Below, in pieces: positions 27,745-36,277 of a stretch of DNA of 64,000 bases. The DNA is from Nocardia veterana NBRC 100344 (GTDB lineage Bacteria; Actinomycetota; Actinomycetes; Mycobacteriales; Mycobacteriaceae): assembly GCF_000308855.1 (NCBI RefSeq), contig NZ_BAGM01000032.1:1-64000 (forward strand). The letters are read 5' to 3'. The translations under genes were made by a program, and so were the position numbers. Each line of letters starts with the position of its first letter. Position 1 is the first letter of the stretch. A model generated the notes under the pieces. It searched no databases. It had not been told where the DNA came from and saw nothing but the letters and a program-made list of their open reading frames with translations.

Positions 27745-28509
27745 ATGCGACTCACCGTCCTCGGGTGTTCGGGCAGTGTGTCCGGCCCGGATTCCCCTGC
27801 GTCGGGCTATTTGCTGACCGGTCCGGATATGACCCCCACCGTGATCGATTTCGGTCCGGGAGTCCTCGGTGCGCTGCAGCGCTATCTGGATCCCGGTGAG
27901 GTCGACATCTTCCTGACCCACCTGCACGCCGATCACTGCCTGGACCTGCCCGGATTGCTGGTGTGGCGGCGCTATCACCCGAACCCGCCGAGCGGGCACG
28001 CCATCGTGCGGGGTCCGTCGGATTCGGCGCTGCGGATCGGCAACGCGTCCGCCGAGATCGGCGGCGAATGCGACGACTGGTCGGATGTGATCGATCTGCG
28101 GCCGTGGGAGGAGGGGCGTGAGGTGAGCTTCGGCCCCGGCCACCGGGTGGTCGCGCGGCGGATGTATCACCCGCCGGAGTCCTACGGCCTGCGCATCACC
28201 ACCGCCTCCGGTCGCACCCTGGTCTACACCGGGGATACGGCGTTGTGCCCTGCCGTCTTCGAACTCGCGGAAGGCGCCGACATTCTGTTGTCGGAGGCGT
28301 CGTGGACCCATGATCCGGCCAATCGTCCACCCGGCATTCATCTTTCGGGCACGGAGGCCGGAATGATCGCCGCGCGTGCGGGGGTCGGTGAACTGCTGCT
28401 CACCCACATTCCGCCGTGGACCTCGCGCGAGGATGTGATCGCCGAGGCCAAGGAACAGTTCAGTGGTCCGGTGCATGCGGTGTCGCCGGGCGAGGTCATC
28501 GATATCTGA
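27745..28509 (+). CDS. Metallo-beta-lactamase-fold cyclic nucleotide phosphodiesterase (Rv1339 type)
   Basis: The Rv1339 family hydrolyses cyclic AMP in mycobacteria. The 254-residue protein has the metallo-hydrolase signature H59-x-H61-x-D63-H64 (THLHADH), later metal ligands in MYHPPES and YTGDTA, and a terminal His in LLTHIPPW. The N-terminus MRLTVLGCSGSVSGPDSPASGY is well conserved in this group. The ATG lies just after a GGGGGA run. It is upstream of rph on the same strand, separated by about 120 bases. Confidence 0.9.
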   Translation: MRLTVLGCSGSVSGPDSPASGYLLTGPDMTPTVIDFGPGVLGALQRYLDPGEVDIFLTHLHADHCLDLPGLLVWRRYHPNPPSGHAIVRGPSDSALRIGNASAEIGGECDDWSDVIDLRPWEEGREVSFGPGHRVVARRMYHPPESYGLRITTASGRTLVYTGDTALCPAVFELAEGADILLSEASWTHDPANRPPGIHLSGTEAGMIAARAGVGELLLTHIPPWTSREDVIAEAKEQFSGPVHAVSPGEVIDI

Positions 28510-28621
28510 GCCCGCCTGTCGGGTCACGGGGTGTCCGCGCCGCGGTCGCGGTGGCGGTTGCCGGACCCGTGGGGCGGAGGCCGCCCGGCCCCGCCGGGGC
28601 AGCGGCGTCGGGCCCATCCCT

Positions 28622-28627
28622 TAGGCT
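28622..28627 (+). promoter_or_regulatory. -10 element of rph-rdgB (leaderless)
   Basis: TAGGCT ends six bases before the second of two tandem GTG codons, which is therefore taken as the rph start. Confidence 0.5.
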
Positions 28628-28633
28628 GGCGTG

Positions 28634-29398
28634 GTGTCTAGACGAGCCGATGGCAGGGCGGACGACGAACTCCGCGAGGTAAGGATCACCCGGGGATTCA
28701 CCACGCATCCGGCGGGTTCGGTACTGGTCGAATTCGGTCAGACGCGGGTGATGTGCACCGCGAGCGTGACCGAGGGCGTGCCCCCGTGGCGCCGCGACTC
28801 CGGATTGGGCTGGCTCACAGCCGAATACGCGATGTTGCCGGCCGCCACCCACACCCGCAGCGGGCGGGAATCGGTGAAGGGCAAGGTGGGCGGGCGGACC
28901 CAGGAGATCAGCCGCCTGGTCGGCCGGTCGTTGCGCGCCTGCATCGACCTGGCGGCCATCGGGGAGAACACGATCGCCATCGACTGCGATGTGCTGCAGG
29001 CCGACGGCGGCACCCGTACAGCCGCCATCACGGGCGCCTATGTCGCACTCGCGGATGCGATCACCTATCTGGGCGCGGCCGGCCGGCTGGCCGACCCGCA
29101 GCCGATCTCGTGCATGATCGCCGCGGTGAGCGTGGGCGTGGTGGACGGCCGGGTCCGCCTGGATCTGCCCTACGAGGAGGATTCGCGCGCCGAGGTCGAC
29201 ATGAACGTCGTCGCCACCGATACCGGCACCCTGGTCGAGATCCAGGGCACCGGCGAGGGCGCGACCTTCCCCCGGTCCACCCTGGACAAGCTGCTGGATT
29301 CGGCGCTGGCCGGCTGTGAGCAGCTGTTCGAGGTGCAGAAGCAGGCGTTGGCGTTGCCGTACCCGGGAGAGCTGCCCGAGCCGGAGCGGAAGAAGTGA
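28634..29398 (+). CDS. rph: Ribonuclease PH
   Basis: RNase PH is a phosphorolytic 3'-5' exoribonuclease that trims tRNA and rRNA ends and forms hexameric rings. The 254-residue protein starts [13 protein letters not shown] and contains the conserved [20 protein letters not shown] segment, the phosphate-binding [11 protein letters not shown] block and DMNVVATD. Its stop overlaps the rdgB start (TGATG), so the two are translationally coupled. Matches Rv1340. Confidence 0.96.
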   Translation: MSRRADGRADDELREVRITRGFTTHPAGSVLVEFGQTRVMCTASVTEGVPPWRRDSGLGWLTAEYAMLPAATHTRSGRESVKGKVGGRTQEISRLVGRSLRACIDLAAIGENTIAIDCDVLQADGGTRTAAITGAYVALADAITYLGAAGRLADPQPISCMIAAVSVGVVDGRVRLDLPYEEDSRAEVDMNVVATDTGTLVEIQGTGEGATFPRSTLDKLLDSALAGCEQLFEVQKQALALPYPGELPEPERKK

Positions 29399-30006
29399 TG
29401 GCTCGCCGGGTACTGGTCGCGAGCCGCAACGCGAAGAAGCTCGGCGAATTGCGCCGCATCCTCGCTGAGGCGGGTGTGGTGGGGCTGGAGATCGTCGGCC
29501 TGGACGAGGTGCCGCCGTTCCCGGAGGCACCCGAAACCGGCGCGACCTTCGAGGAGAACGCTCTCGCCAAGGCCCGGGACGGCGCGGCCGCGACCGGATT
29601 GGCTTGTGTCGCAGACGATTCCGGCCTGGCGGTCGATGCGCTCAACGGTATGCCCGGCGTGCTGTCGGCGCGCTGGTCCGGTCGCCACGGCGACGATGCC
29701 GCCAACAACGAACTGTTGCTGGCTCAGCTCGGCGACGTCCCCGACGAACGTCGCGGCGCCCGCTTCGTCTCGGCGTGTGCGCTCGTCGCCGACGGCCGCG
29801 AGGTCGTCACCGTTGGCGAATGGCCGGGTACGATCGCCCGAAAGCCGGTCGGCGACGGCGGTTTCGGCTACGACCCGCTCTTCGTTCCGGCGGGTGGTTC
29901 GGTCTCGGCGGCCCAGCTCAGCCCGGCGGACAAGGACGCCGCCTCGCACCGGGGCCGAGCGCTGCGCGCCCTGCTCCCCGCACTGGCCGAGCTCGCCGTC
30001 TCCTGA
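29398..30006 (+). CDS. rdgB: XTP/dITP pyrophosphatase
   Basis: RdgB (HAM1/Ham1-like) hydrolyses non-canonical purine triphosphates such as dITP and XTP to monophosphates, keeping them out of DNA. The 202-residue protein shows SRNAKKLGELRRIL at the N-terminus, the catalytic ADDSGLAVDAL region and GFGYDPLFVP, SPADKDAASHRG near the C-terminus. The ATG overlaps the rph stop by one base, with GGAAG upstream in rph. Matches Rv1341. Confidence 0.96.
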   Translation: MARRVLVASRNAKKLGELRRILAEAGVVGLEIVGLDEVPPFPEAPETGATFEENALAKARDGAAATGLACVADDSGLAVDALNGMPGVLSARWSGRHGDDAANNELLLAQLGDVPDERRGARFVSACALVADGREVVTVGEWPGTIARKPVGDGGFGYDPLFVPAGGSVSAAQLSPADKDAASHRGRALRALLPALAELAVS

Positions 30007-30016
30007 AGCCGGATCC

Positions 30017-30433
30017 TCACACCGACGTCTCCGAGCTCAGCCACTCGGCCCTGACCTGCCGGGTGCGGTAGTGCTCGCAGACGAAGGACAGGAACGGGAT
30101 GGTGCCGGCGAGTGCGGTGATCACCAGGGTCAGCGGCTTCCACCGGGTCTTGATGCCGAGGTCGATGGTGAACACCAGGTACAGCATGTAGAAGATGCCG
30201 TGGATCTGGCCGACGTAGAACAGCCAGTGCGGCGCCGTGCTGCTGTCGTCGAGCAGCAGGTACTTGTACACCATCTCCGCGCACAGCAGCAGCAGCCAGA
30301 CACCGGTGATGTAGGCGAAGACTCGGTAGCGGGTCAGTGCCGAGCGGATTCGGCCGGTGTCGCGCGCTGCGGGCGCAGGGGCGGAGGCCGGTGTACTGGT
30401 GGCGGCCGGGGTGGTGGGACGGTCGGCGCTCAA
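30017..30433 (-). CDS. DUF3817 membrane protein
   Basis: The 138-residue protein has a Pro/Ala/Thr-rich cytoplasmic N-terminus of 30 residues and three helices with the DUF3817 pattern (VFAYITGVWLLLL, GQIHGIFYMLYLV, PFLSFVCEHYR). Function is unknown. It starts at a TTG that overlaps the stop of the upstream gene (TTGA). A strong GAGAGGAG site five bases before the TTG supports this unusual start and coupled translation. It corresponds to Rv1342c and is a paralogue of the gene at 5081. Confidence 0.85.
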   Translation of the reverse strand: MSADRPTTPAATSTPASAPAPAARDTGRIRSALTRYRVFAYITGVWLLLLCAEMVYKYLLLDDSSTAPHWLFYVGQIHGIFYMLYLVFTIDLGIKTRWKPLTLVITALAGTIPFLSFVCEHYRTRQVRAEWLSSETSV

Positions 30434-30897
30434 CCGGCTCTCCTCTCGGTATCGGGGCCGTCGAGTCCGACGGCGTGCATCTGCTCGCGCACATCCTGTG
30501 CGTGCAGGTCGGCAAGGTATTTGTTGTATTCGGCCAGGACCGGATCGTCGTCGCGGGGGGCCGTGGGCCGTTCGGGCAGGATGCCGGGCGGAATCTCCCG
30601 CGGCGCGGCCGTTCCGGCCTTACGCCGGCCGCTGGTGGGCGCGCTGTCGGCCCCCTCGGCGGTCGGAGCAGTCTCGGTGTGCTCGGCGGCGGTCTCCCGT
30701 TCCAGCCGGACGAACCGGAAGTAGGCGAAGACCACGAATCCGGCGAACAGTGGCCATTGCAGGGCGTAGCCGAGGTTCTGCGCGGTGCCGGTCGCCGATT
30801 CGAAACGGCCCCACTGCCACCAGCCCAGCCCGAGGCAGGCCAGCGAGGCCACGACCACCAAGATGATCAGAGCCGGGCGACGATGTGGAGCGGACAC
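30430..30897 (-). CDS. Small membrane protein, Rv1343c-like
   Basis: The 155-residue protein has two N-terminal helices (about 8-30 and 45-65, with the WWQWGRFES segment between them) and a long soluble Pro/Arg/Asp-rich tail ending near EYNKYLADLHAQDVREQ. Homologues occupy this position across mycobacteria and nocardiae and their function is unknown. The GTG is chosen over one nine bases earlier because TACCGT ends seven bases before it. It is the first gene of a two-gene operon with the DUF3817 gene. Confidence 0.8.
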   Translation of the reverse strand: MSAPHRRPALIILVVVASLACLGLGWWQWGRFESATGTAQNLGYALQWPLFAGFVVFAYFRFVRLERETAAEHTETAPTAEGADSAPTSGRRKAGTAAPREIPPGILPERPTAPRDDDPVLAEYNKYLADLHAQDVREQMHAVGLDGPDTERRAG

Positions 30898-30904
30898 GCC
30901 TACC

Positions 30905-30910
30905 ACGGTA
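30905..30910 (-). promoter_or_regulatory. -10 element of the Rv1343c-like/DUF3817 operon (leaderless)
   Basis: On the minus strand TACCGT ends seven bases before the GTG at 30897. A CTACTAC...GTAGT element lies just upstream (about 30915-30934). Confidence 0.45.
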
Positions 30911-31008
30911 CCCGTCTACTACACCGGCCGTAGTGTGAGGTACCCCCGGTCGAGACGGGCCGGCGCAACGACGATCCGCCAGGTCAGAAGCCCAGCGTGG
31001 GCCGGCGA

Positions 31009-31884
31009 TCAGAACTTGTAGGTCACGCCCGTCAGCCGCTCGGATTCCTCCCAGAGCCGCCGCTGCAGATCCCGGTTCTTCGACAGCGCGCTCGACGGCG
31101 AGGGCCGGACCGGACCGCGCGAGCCGAACAGCAGGGTCGGCCCCCAATAGGTGTCCGGATCGGCGTCGGGGGTCGTGGCCGCGAACAGACTCGACTCCGC
31201 GGCCTTGCGCGGGGAGTGACCGACCAAGGCGATGAACGGTTTGGCGATCTTGTCGATCGGTGTCTCGGTGCGGGTGAACAGATCGGTCGCGGAGACTCCC
31301 GGGTGCACCGCGTAGGACCGCTTCTCGGAACCCGCTTCGCGCAGCCGCCGCTGCAGTTCGCGGGCGAACATCAAATTCGACAGTTTGGACTGGGCGTAGG
31401 CCAGATTGCGCTGGTAACGCCGGTTCTCGTAGTTGAGATCGTCGATCCACAATTTCGGTGTCTGCCGGTGCGCGATACTGGCGAGACTGACCACTCGATC
31501 GCGAATGCGGTCGAGCAGGAGCCCGGTCAGTGCGAAGTGGCCGAGATGGTTGACTCCCCATTGAGTTTCGAAGCCGTCCTCGGTTCGCGAGAACGGGATG
31601 TTCATCAGCCCGGCATTGTTGATCAGGACATCGAATTCGCCGGTGCGATCGGCGAATTCACGGATCGAGGCGAGATCGGCCAGATCCAGGGCGGACACCC
31701 GGACATCCCCGTCGATATCGTCGGCGACCTGCTGCGCGGTCGTGGTGTTGCGGCAGGCCATGATCACGGTCGCGCCCTTGGCGGCCAGCGCTCGGGTGGT
31801 GTGTTTGCCGATACCGCCGTTGGCCCCGGTGATCACGTACGTCCGTCCGTGCTGCGCCGGGATATCGCTGGGATTCCACGCCAT
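31009..31884 (-). CDS. Short-chain dehydrogenase (retinol-dehydrogenase-like)
   Basis: The 291-residue protein is an SDR of the longer WWOX/RDH type: cofactor loop TGANGGIGKH, NNAG motif, catalytic Tyr-x-x-x-Lys in YAQSKLSN, and PGV after the active site. The basic residue in the second strand (ACRNTTTA) suggests NADP. The substrate is unknown. GAGG is eight bases before the ATG. An operator-like inverted repeat lies about 60 bases upstream. Confidence 0.87.
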   Translation of the reverse strand: MAWNPSDIPAQHGRTYVITGANGGIGKHTTRALAAKGATVIMACRNTTTAQQVADDIDGDVRVSALDLADLASIREFADRTGEFDVLINNAGLMNIPFSRTEDGFETQWGVNHLGHFALTGLLLDRIRDRVVSLASIAHRQTPKLWIDDLNYENRRYQRNLAYAQSKLSNLMFARELQRRLREAGSEKRSYAVHPGVSATDLFTRTETPIDKIAKPFIALVGHSPRKAAESSLFAATTPDADPDTYWGPTLLFGSRGPVRPSPSSALSKNRDLQRRLWEESERLTGVTYKF

Positions 31885-31941
31885 GGTGAGACCTCACTGT
31901 CGACCGTCGGAAAGGAGCCTCGTCGCGTCCTCGCCGCCAAC

Positions 31942-31957
31942 CTTACTTCAGAGTAAG
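31942..31957. promoter_or_regulatory. Operator-like repeat CTTACT-N4-AGTAAG
   Basis: Perfect six-base arms flank four bases, 58 bases upstream of the SDR start and 155 bases before the exporter start. The shape fits a TetR-family dimer; no such regulator gene is adjacent. Confidence 0.4.
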
Positions 31958-32112
31958 TTCCGGCGGTAGGGGTAGATCACAGTGTGCACAGCGTATCGAT
32001 CGGGGTCCGAACTCGCGCGTTTCGAATTCCGGAGATTTGCGATATCCGGATGTCACTCGGTGTATTGCCGTGTTGCGCCGAACAAATCGGACCCAGGGCA
32101 CATACTGGGCTG

Positions 32113-34146
32113 ATGTCCGGTGTTGCCGAGGTCACCGAATCGCCCGCGCCCGTGAGTCACACCCGGGCCAACGTCGTGTTCATCACCGTCGTGCTCGGCA
32201 TGTTGATGGCCGCGCTGGATCAGACCATCGTCTCGACCGCGCTGCCCACCATCGTCGCCGACCTCGGCGGCGCCGGCCATATGGCCTGGGTGGTGACGGC
32301 CTATCTGTTGGCCGAGGCGGTGGCGACGGCGCTGGCCGGCAAATTCGGCGATCTGTTCGGCCGCAAGCTGATCTTCCAGCTCAGCGGATTGATATTCATC
32401 GTCGGCTCCATGGTGGCTGGGCTCGCCCACGGCATGACCTTGCTGATCGTGGCCCGTGGCATTCAGGGCGTGGGCGCGGGCGGGCTGATGGTGACCTCGA
32501 TGGCACTGATCGCCGACGTGATCCCACTGCGCGATCGCGGCAAGTATCAGGGTGCGCTCGGCGCGGTTTTCGGCATCACCACGGTCGTCGGGCCCACCCT
32601 GGGCGGATTGTTCACCGACCACGCCAGCTGGCGCTGGTGTTTCTACGTCAACGTTCCCCTGGCGATCGTGATGATCGCCGTTGCGGCCCGGGCGATCCCG
32701 TCGATCCGCGCCGCGGTGCGCCCGGTGGTGGACTATGCCGGTATCGCTCTGGTCGCGATCGGCGTGAGCTGTCTGATTCTGGGGCTGGAATGGGGCGGGC
32801 AGGAGTATCCGTGGGGCTCGGCCACCATCATCGGCCTGTTCGCCGCGGCGGTGGTGCTGCTGGCCGCCTTCGTCTTCGTCGAAACACGCGCGGCCGAGCC
32901 GATGCTGCCGATGCACCTGTTCCGCAGCAACGTCTTCACCGTCTGCTCCATCCTCAGCTTCATCGTGGGATTCGCGATGCTCGGCGCGATGACCTACCTG
33001 CCGGCCTATCTGCAATACGTCGACGGCGTCTCGGCCACCGCGTCCGGGCTGCGCACCCTGCCGCTGGTGGTCGGCCTGTTCACCACCTCGATCATCTCCG
33101 GGCAGGTGGTCGGACGGACCGGGAAATACAAGTACTTCCCGGTGGCCGGCACGGCCGTGATGGCCCTCGGGTTGTATCTGATGTCGACCATGGGCCGGAC
33201 CACCGGGTTCTGGTTGCAGTCGCTGTACATGCTGATCCTCGGCCTCGGGATCGGCCTGGCGATGCAGGTGCTCACCATCGTCGTGCAGAACACCGTGCCC
33301 TATCAGGATCTCGGCACCGCGACCTCGGGCGTGACCTTCTTCCGGACCGTCGGCTCGACCTTCGGCACGGCGATCTTCGGCACGCTCTACAGCAATCAAC
33401 TGGAGCCGAACCTGCGCCACGCGTTCACCGAGGTGTCCGGGGTACCGCCGGCGGTCGCGGAGAATCCGCAACTGCTGCACAGACTTCCGTACGCCGAGGC
33501 GATTCCGATCATCGACGCCTACGCCGACACCATCGACCACGTCTTTCGCTGGGTGGTGCCGGTGGCGGTGGTCGGATTCCTGGTGGCCTGGTTCCTCCGG
33601 CAGGTGCCGCTGCGCGACAGCGTTCGTGCGGAGGCCGCCGATGTGGGCGGCGGATTCTCGGTGCCGGATTCGGCCGACCGCGCGGTGCGGCTGGAACATT
33701 CGCTCGCCAGTGTGTTGCGCAAATTGCGCGACGACGAACTACCCGATCCGCGGATTCTCGCCGCCGCCGACAGCCCGTTGAGTCGTGACCAGGCCTGGGC
33801 CATCGGTCAGGTGAAGATGTTGCAGCGGGCCCGCGGCTCCGCCGATCTGGCGGCGGTGGCGCGCGCGCACTGGATGCCGCCGGAGGTGCTGGAACCGGTG
33901 TACGACAAGGCCGTTCGCTCCGGCTACATCGAATTCACCGGTGACCGGATGACCTTGACCGACAGTGGTCAGGCCGAATACGACCGCATCCTCGCCGCCT
34001 GGCGAAAATGGTTGTGCCGCTATCTGGACGACTGGGATTGTGCCGATCCGCACGACCGGCAACTGTTCGACCGAGCTCTGGACAACATCGCGGCGAAACT
34101 GCTCGACGAGGTCGAACGCCCGCAGGCGCTGCGGCTGACGGTGTGA
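32113..34146 (+). CDS. DHA2-family MFS drug exporter with C-terminal winged-helix-like domain
   Basis: The 677-residue protein is a 14-helix major facilitator exporter of the DHA2 (EmrB/QacA) type: motif A-like GKFGDLFGRK, LDQTIVSTALPTI in helix 1, and motif C GAVFGITTVVGPTLGG. After the last helix (about residue 500) come about 150 cytoplasmic residues in which 525-640 look like a MarR-type winged helix (helices, then a TGDRMTLTDSGQAEYDRI wing). Related exporters of actinobacteria carry a similar tail of unknown role. The ATG is preceded, six bases away, by CATACT, a possible -10 for a leaderless start. Confidence 0.88.
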   Translation: MSGVAEVTESPAPVSHTRANVVFITVVLGMLMAALDQTIVSTALPTIVADLGGAGHMAWVVTAYLLAEAVATALAGKFGDLFGRKLIFQLSGLIFIVGSMVAGLAHGMTLLIVARGIQGVGAGGLMVTSMALIADVIPLRDRGKYQGALGAVFGITTVVGPTLGGLFTDHASWRWCFYVNVPLAIVMIAVAARAIPSIRAAVRPVVDYAGIALVAIGVSCLILGLEWGGQEYPWGSATIIGLFAAAVVLLAAFVFVETRAAEPMLPMHLFRSNVFTVCSILSFIVGFAMLGAMTYLPAYLQYVDGVSATASGLRTLPLVVGLFTTSIISGQVVGRTGKYKYFPVAGTAVMALGLYLMSTMGRTTGFWLQSLYMLILGLGIGLAMQVLTIVVQNTVPYQDLGTATSGVTFFRTVGSTFGTAIFGTLYSNQLEPNLRHAFTEVSGVPPAVAENPQLLHRLPYAEAIPIIDAYADTIDHVFRWVVPVAVVGFLVAWFLRQVPLRDSVRAEAADVGGGFSVPDSADRAVRLEHSLASVLRKLRDDELPDPRILAAADSPLSRDQAWAIGQVKMLQRARGSADLAAVARAHWMPPEVLEPVYDKAVRSGYIEFTGDRMTLTDSGQAEYDRILAAWRKWLCRYLDDWDCADPHDRQLFDRALDNIAAKLLDEVERPQALRLTV

Positions 34147-34186
34147 CCGCCGGCCGCAGCGCCCCGGATCGTTGCGGCGGATTCGT

Positions 34187-35395
34187 TCAGGCCGCCGCGA
34201 GTTCGGATCGCTCGTCGACCTTCGCATCCCAGTCGATGGTGTAGCTCTGTTCGCGGGCCAGCACCTCGTTCATCTTGAAGAGCTTGGTCGCCAGCGGCAT
34301 CATCACCGGCATCAGCCGGCGCATCACCGGCCCGACGGTCTTGGATTGGTTGATCTTCGCGCCCCGGGCGGTGATCTTCTCCACCCGCGGGCGCCGAATC
34401 CGTTCGTAGGCCTCGAAAGCGGCCGTCGCGGAATCGTGGTCGCGCAGGCATCGCGCCAGCTGGATGGCACTCTCGATGGCCAGCGAGGCGCCCTGCCCGG
34501 TGCTGTTGGACGGTGCGTGCACGGCGTCGCCGACGAGCACCATCCGGTCGCGGTGCCAGTGCGGCACCGGGGGCATGATGTGCAATCCGCCGGTCGACAC
34601 CAGATCCTCGGGCCGGGTGCCGCGGACCAGCTCGGCCCCGGGAGTGTCCTCGCCGTAGACCTCCTGCAGGGTCCGCAGCCACTGTTCGGCGGGCACCTCG
34701 CGGGCCTGCGTCAGGGTCAGATATTCCTTGTGCGGCAGATTCGCGCCCCAGGCGATGCGGCCGTCGGGCATCGACCAGTACAGGTAGTAGGCATGACGGC
34801 CGTAGGCGAAGACCATCGTCTGCGGCGTGACCGGATACGAACATTCGGCGTAGGCGCCGAATCCGAGCATTCCGGTGTAGTTCGCGCTCGGCGCGTTCGG
34901 ATCGATGAGGGTGCGCACCCGGGACTTGATCCCGTCGGCGCCGATCAGGATATCGGCCGTCGCGGTGGTTCCGTCGGCGAAGCGCGCGGTCACCCCGTCG
35001 CGGTGTTCGTCGACGCCGACCAGGCGTTTGGAATATTCGATCGTGACGCCCGCGGCCACGGCGTGGTCGTGCAGCACCTGATGCAGATCACTGCGGTCGA
35101 CGGAATGCAGTGGCTCCAGTCCGGCGGCGGCCGGGAGTTCGATTTCCTTGTGCCCCAACGACATCACTGTTCGCGTCATGGGAAGGGCGACGGCGCGCAC
35201 CGCATCGCCGGCGCCGATGACGTCGAGGGCGGCGAGCCCGTTGGCCGCGAAACCGAGGGCGCTGCCGATGTTGTAGGCGGGGCCGGGATAGGCCTCGTAC
35301 ACCGTGGCCTCGATACCGGCCATCCGCAAGGCGGTGGCGGCGACCGGACCGGCGACACCGCCGCCGATGACGAGAGCGGAACGTACTGCGGACAT
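34187..35395 (-). CDS. FAD-dependent monooxygenase
   Basis: The 402-residue protein is a class A flavoprotein monooxygenase (PHBH fold): GxGxxG in VIGGGVAGPVAATAL, the DG motif in IGADGIKSRVR and the GD motif in LVGDAVHAPSNSTGQGASLAIE. Such enzymes hydroxylate aromatic or polyketide substrates, and some inactivate antibiotics (TetX type). AGGAGA is about seven bases before the ATG. It lies 175 bases downstream of a padR gene on the same strand, so it may be the regulated output, with detoxification as the likely role. Confidence 0.88.
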   Translation of the reverse strand: MSAVRSALVIGGGVAGPVAATALRMAGIEATVYEAYPGPAYNIGSALGFAANGLAALDVIGAGDAVRAVALPMTRTVMSLGHKEIELPAAAGLEPLHSVDRSDLHQVLHDHAVAAGVTIEYSKRLVGVDEHRDGVTARFADGTTATADILIGADGIKSRVRTLIDPNAPSANYTGMLGFGAYAECSYPVTPQTMVFAYGRHAYYLYWSMPDGRIAWGANLPHKEYLTLTQAREVPAEQWLRTLQEVYGEDTPGAELVRGTRPEDLVSTGGLHIMPPVPHWHRDRMVLVGDAVHAPSNSTGQGASLAIESAIQLARCLRDHDSATAAFEAYERIRRPRVEKITARGAKINQSKTVGPVMRRLMPVMMPLATKLFKMNEVLAREQSYTIDWDAKVDERSELAAA

Positions 35396-35570
35396 GGGGA
35401 TTCTCCTGATGGGTCGGTACCCGAGCCGCTCCCCGCAGGTACTGCCCCGTTATCCTGAAGTTGCCACACTTGGGCCGGGTTCGCCTGCGCGAATGCGGTT
35501 CGAGAGGTGATCGGATCGGGCTCGGCGCGGTGTTGCGAGCACTTCGCCGGGCCCGGTTCTCTGTTTGTCG

Positions 35571-36233
35571 CTAGCTGTTGTCGGTCGGCTGCGTGAACGC
35601 CCCTCCTTCCACCAGTGCGGCGACCTCGGCGGGCGGAATGTTCTCCGCGTGGGTGCGACGCCAGAAATCGATATCGGGGAAGGTGCCGGCGGCGAGTTCG
35701 GACCGCAGCGCGGCGACCCATTCGGCTTCGGCCTCGAGCATCGCGACGCCGAATTCGGCCTCGATCAGGAACAGCCGCGGCAGGAATCGGGACTGTTCCT
35801 CGATCTCGCGGCGCCGGGCGTCGATCTCGGCGGCCAGCAGGCGGGTCCGTTCGTCGAGCAGGGTGATCACCTCGTCGGGCGGCAGCATGGCCACGATGGA
35901 CAGGCCCGCGACGAAGCGGTGATGTTCGGGCTCCGGTGTGGACAACAGCTCGCGCAGCCAGTCCTCGGCCTCCGCCCGCCCGGCGTCGGTGAGTCGGTAG
36001 ATGGTCCGTTCGGGCCGTGACCCGTCGCGTTCGCTGCCGACGACCTCGACGAACCTGTGCTTCTCCAGGTTCTGGACCACGGTGTAGAGCGAACCCCATT
36101 TGACGTCCATATCGCGGTCCTTGCCGCGCTCACGCATCTGCGCCGCGATCTCGTAGCGGTGCATCGGACGTTCGATCAACGTCGCCAGGACCGCCAGGGC
36201 CAGCAGGTTGCCGACCTTGCGCTTCTTGGCCAT
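35571..36233 (-). CDS. PadR-family transcriptional regulator
   Basis: The 220-residue protein has the PadR winged helix at residues 8-90 (LALAVLATLIERPMHRYEI, WGSLYTVVQNLEKHRFVE, ERTIYRLTDAGR) and a long C-terminal helical dimerisation region, as in subfamily-1 PadR proteins. PadR proteins repress detoxification genes and are usually released by phenolics or drugs. An almost ideal ribosome site (AAGGAGGTG) precedes the ATG. A perfect-armed 30-bp palindrome begins 14 bases upstream of the start, a likely autoregulatory operator. Confidence 0.9.
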   Translation of the reverse strand: MAKKRKVGNLLALAVLATLIERPMHRYEIAAQMRERGKDRDMDVKWGSLYTVVQNLEKHRFVEVVGSERDGSRPERTIYRLTDAGRAEAEDWLRELLSTPEPEHHRFVAGLSIVAMLPPDEVITLLDERTRLLAAEIDARRREIEEQSRFLPRLFLIEAEFGVAMLEAEAEWVAALRSELAAGTFPDIDFWRRTHAENIPPAEVAALVEGGAFTQPTDNS

Positions 36234-36247
36234 TGCTCACACCTCCT

Positions 36248-36277
36248 TACTCGTAGACGAATATACGTCTACGAGTA
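36248..36277. promoter_or_regulatory. 30-bp palindrome, predicted PadR operator
   Basis: Two perfect 12-base arms (TACTCGTAGACG and its complement) flank the six bases AATATA. It lies immediately upstream of the padR ribosome site, where binding would block transcription of padR. Confidence 0.7.

Noticed and set aside
30918..30934. ACTAC...GTAGT element as a BlaI box
   Set aside because: BlaI sites have a two-base centre between TACTACA-like arms; the spacing here is seven, so the match is not acceptable.
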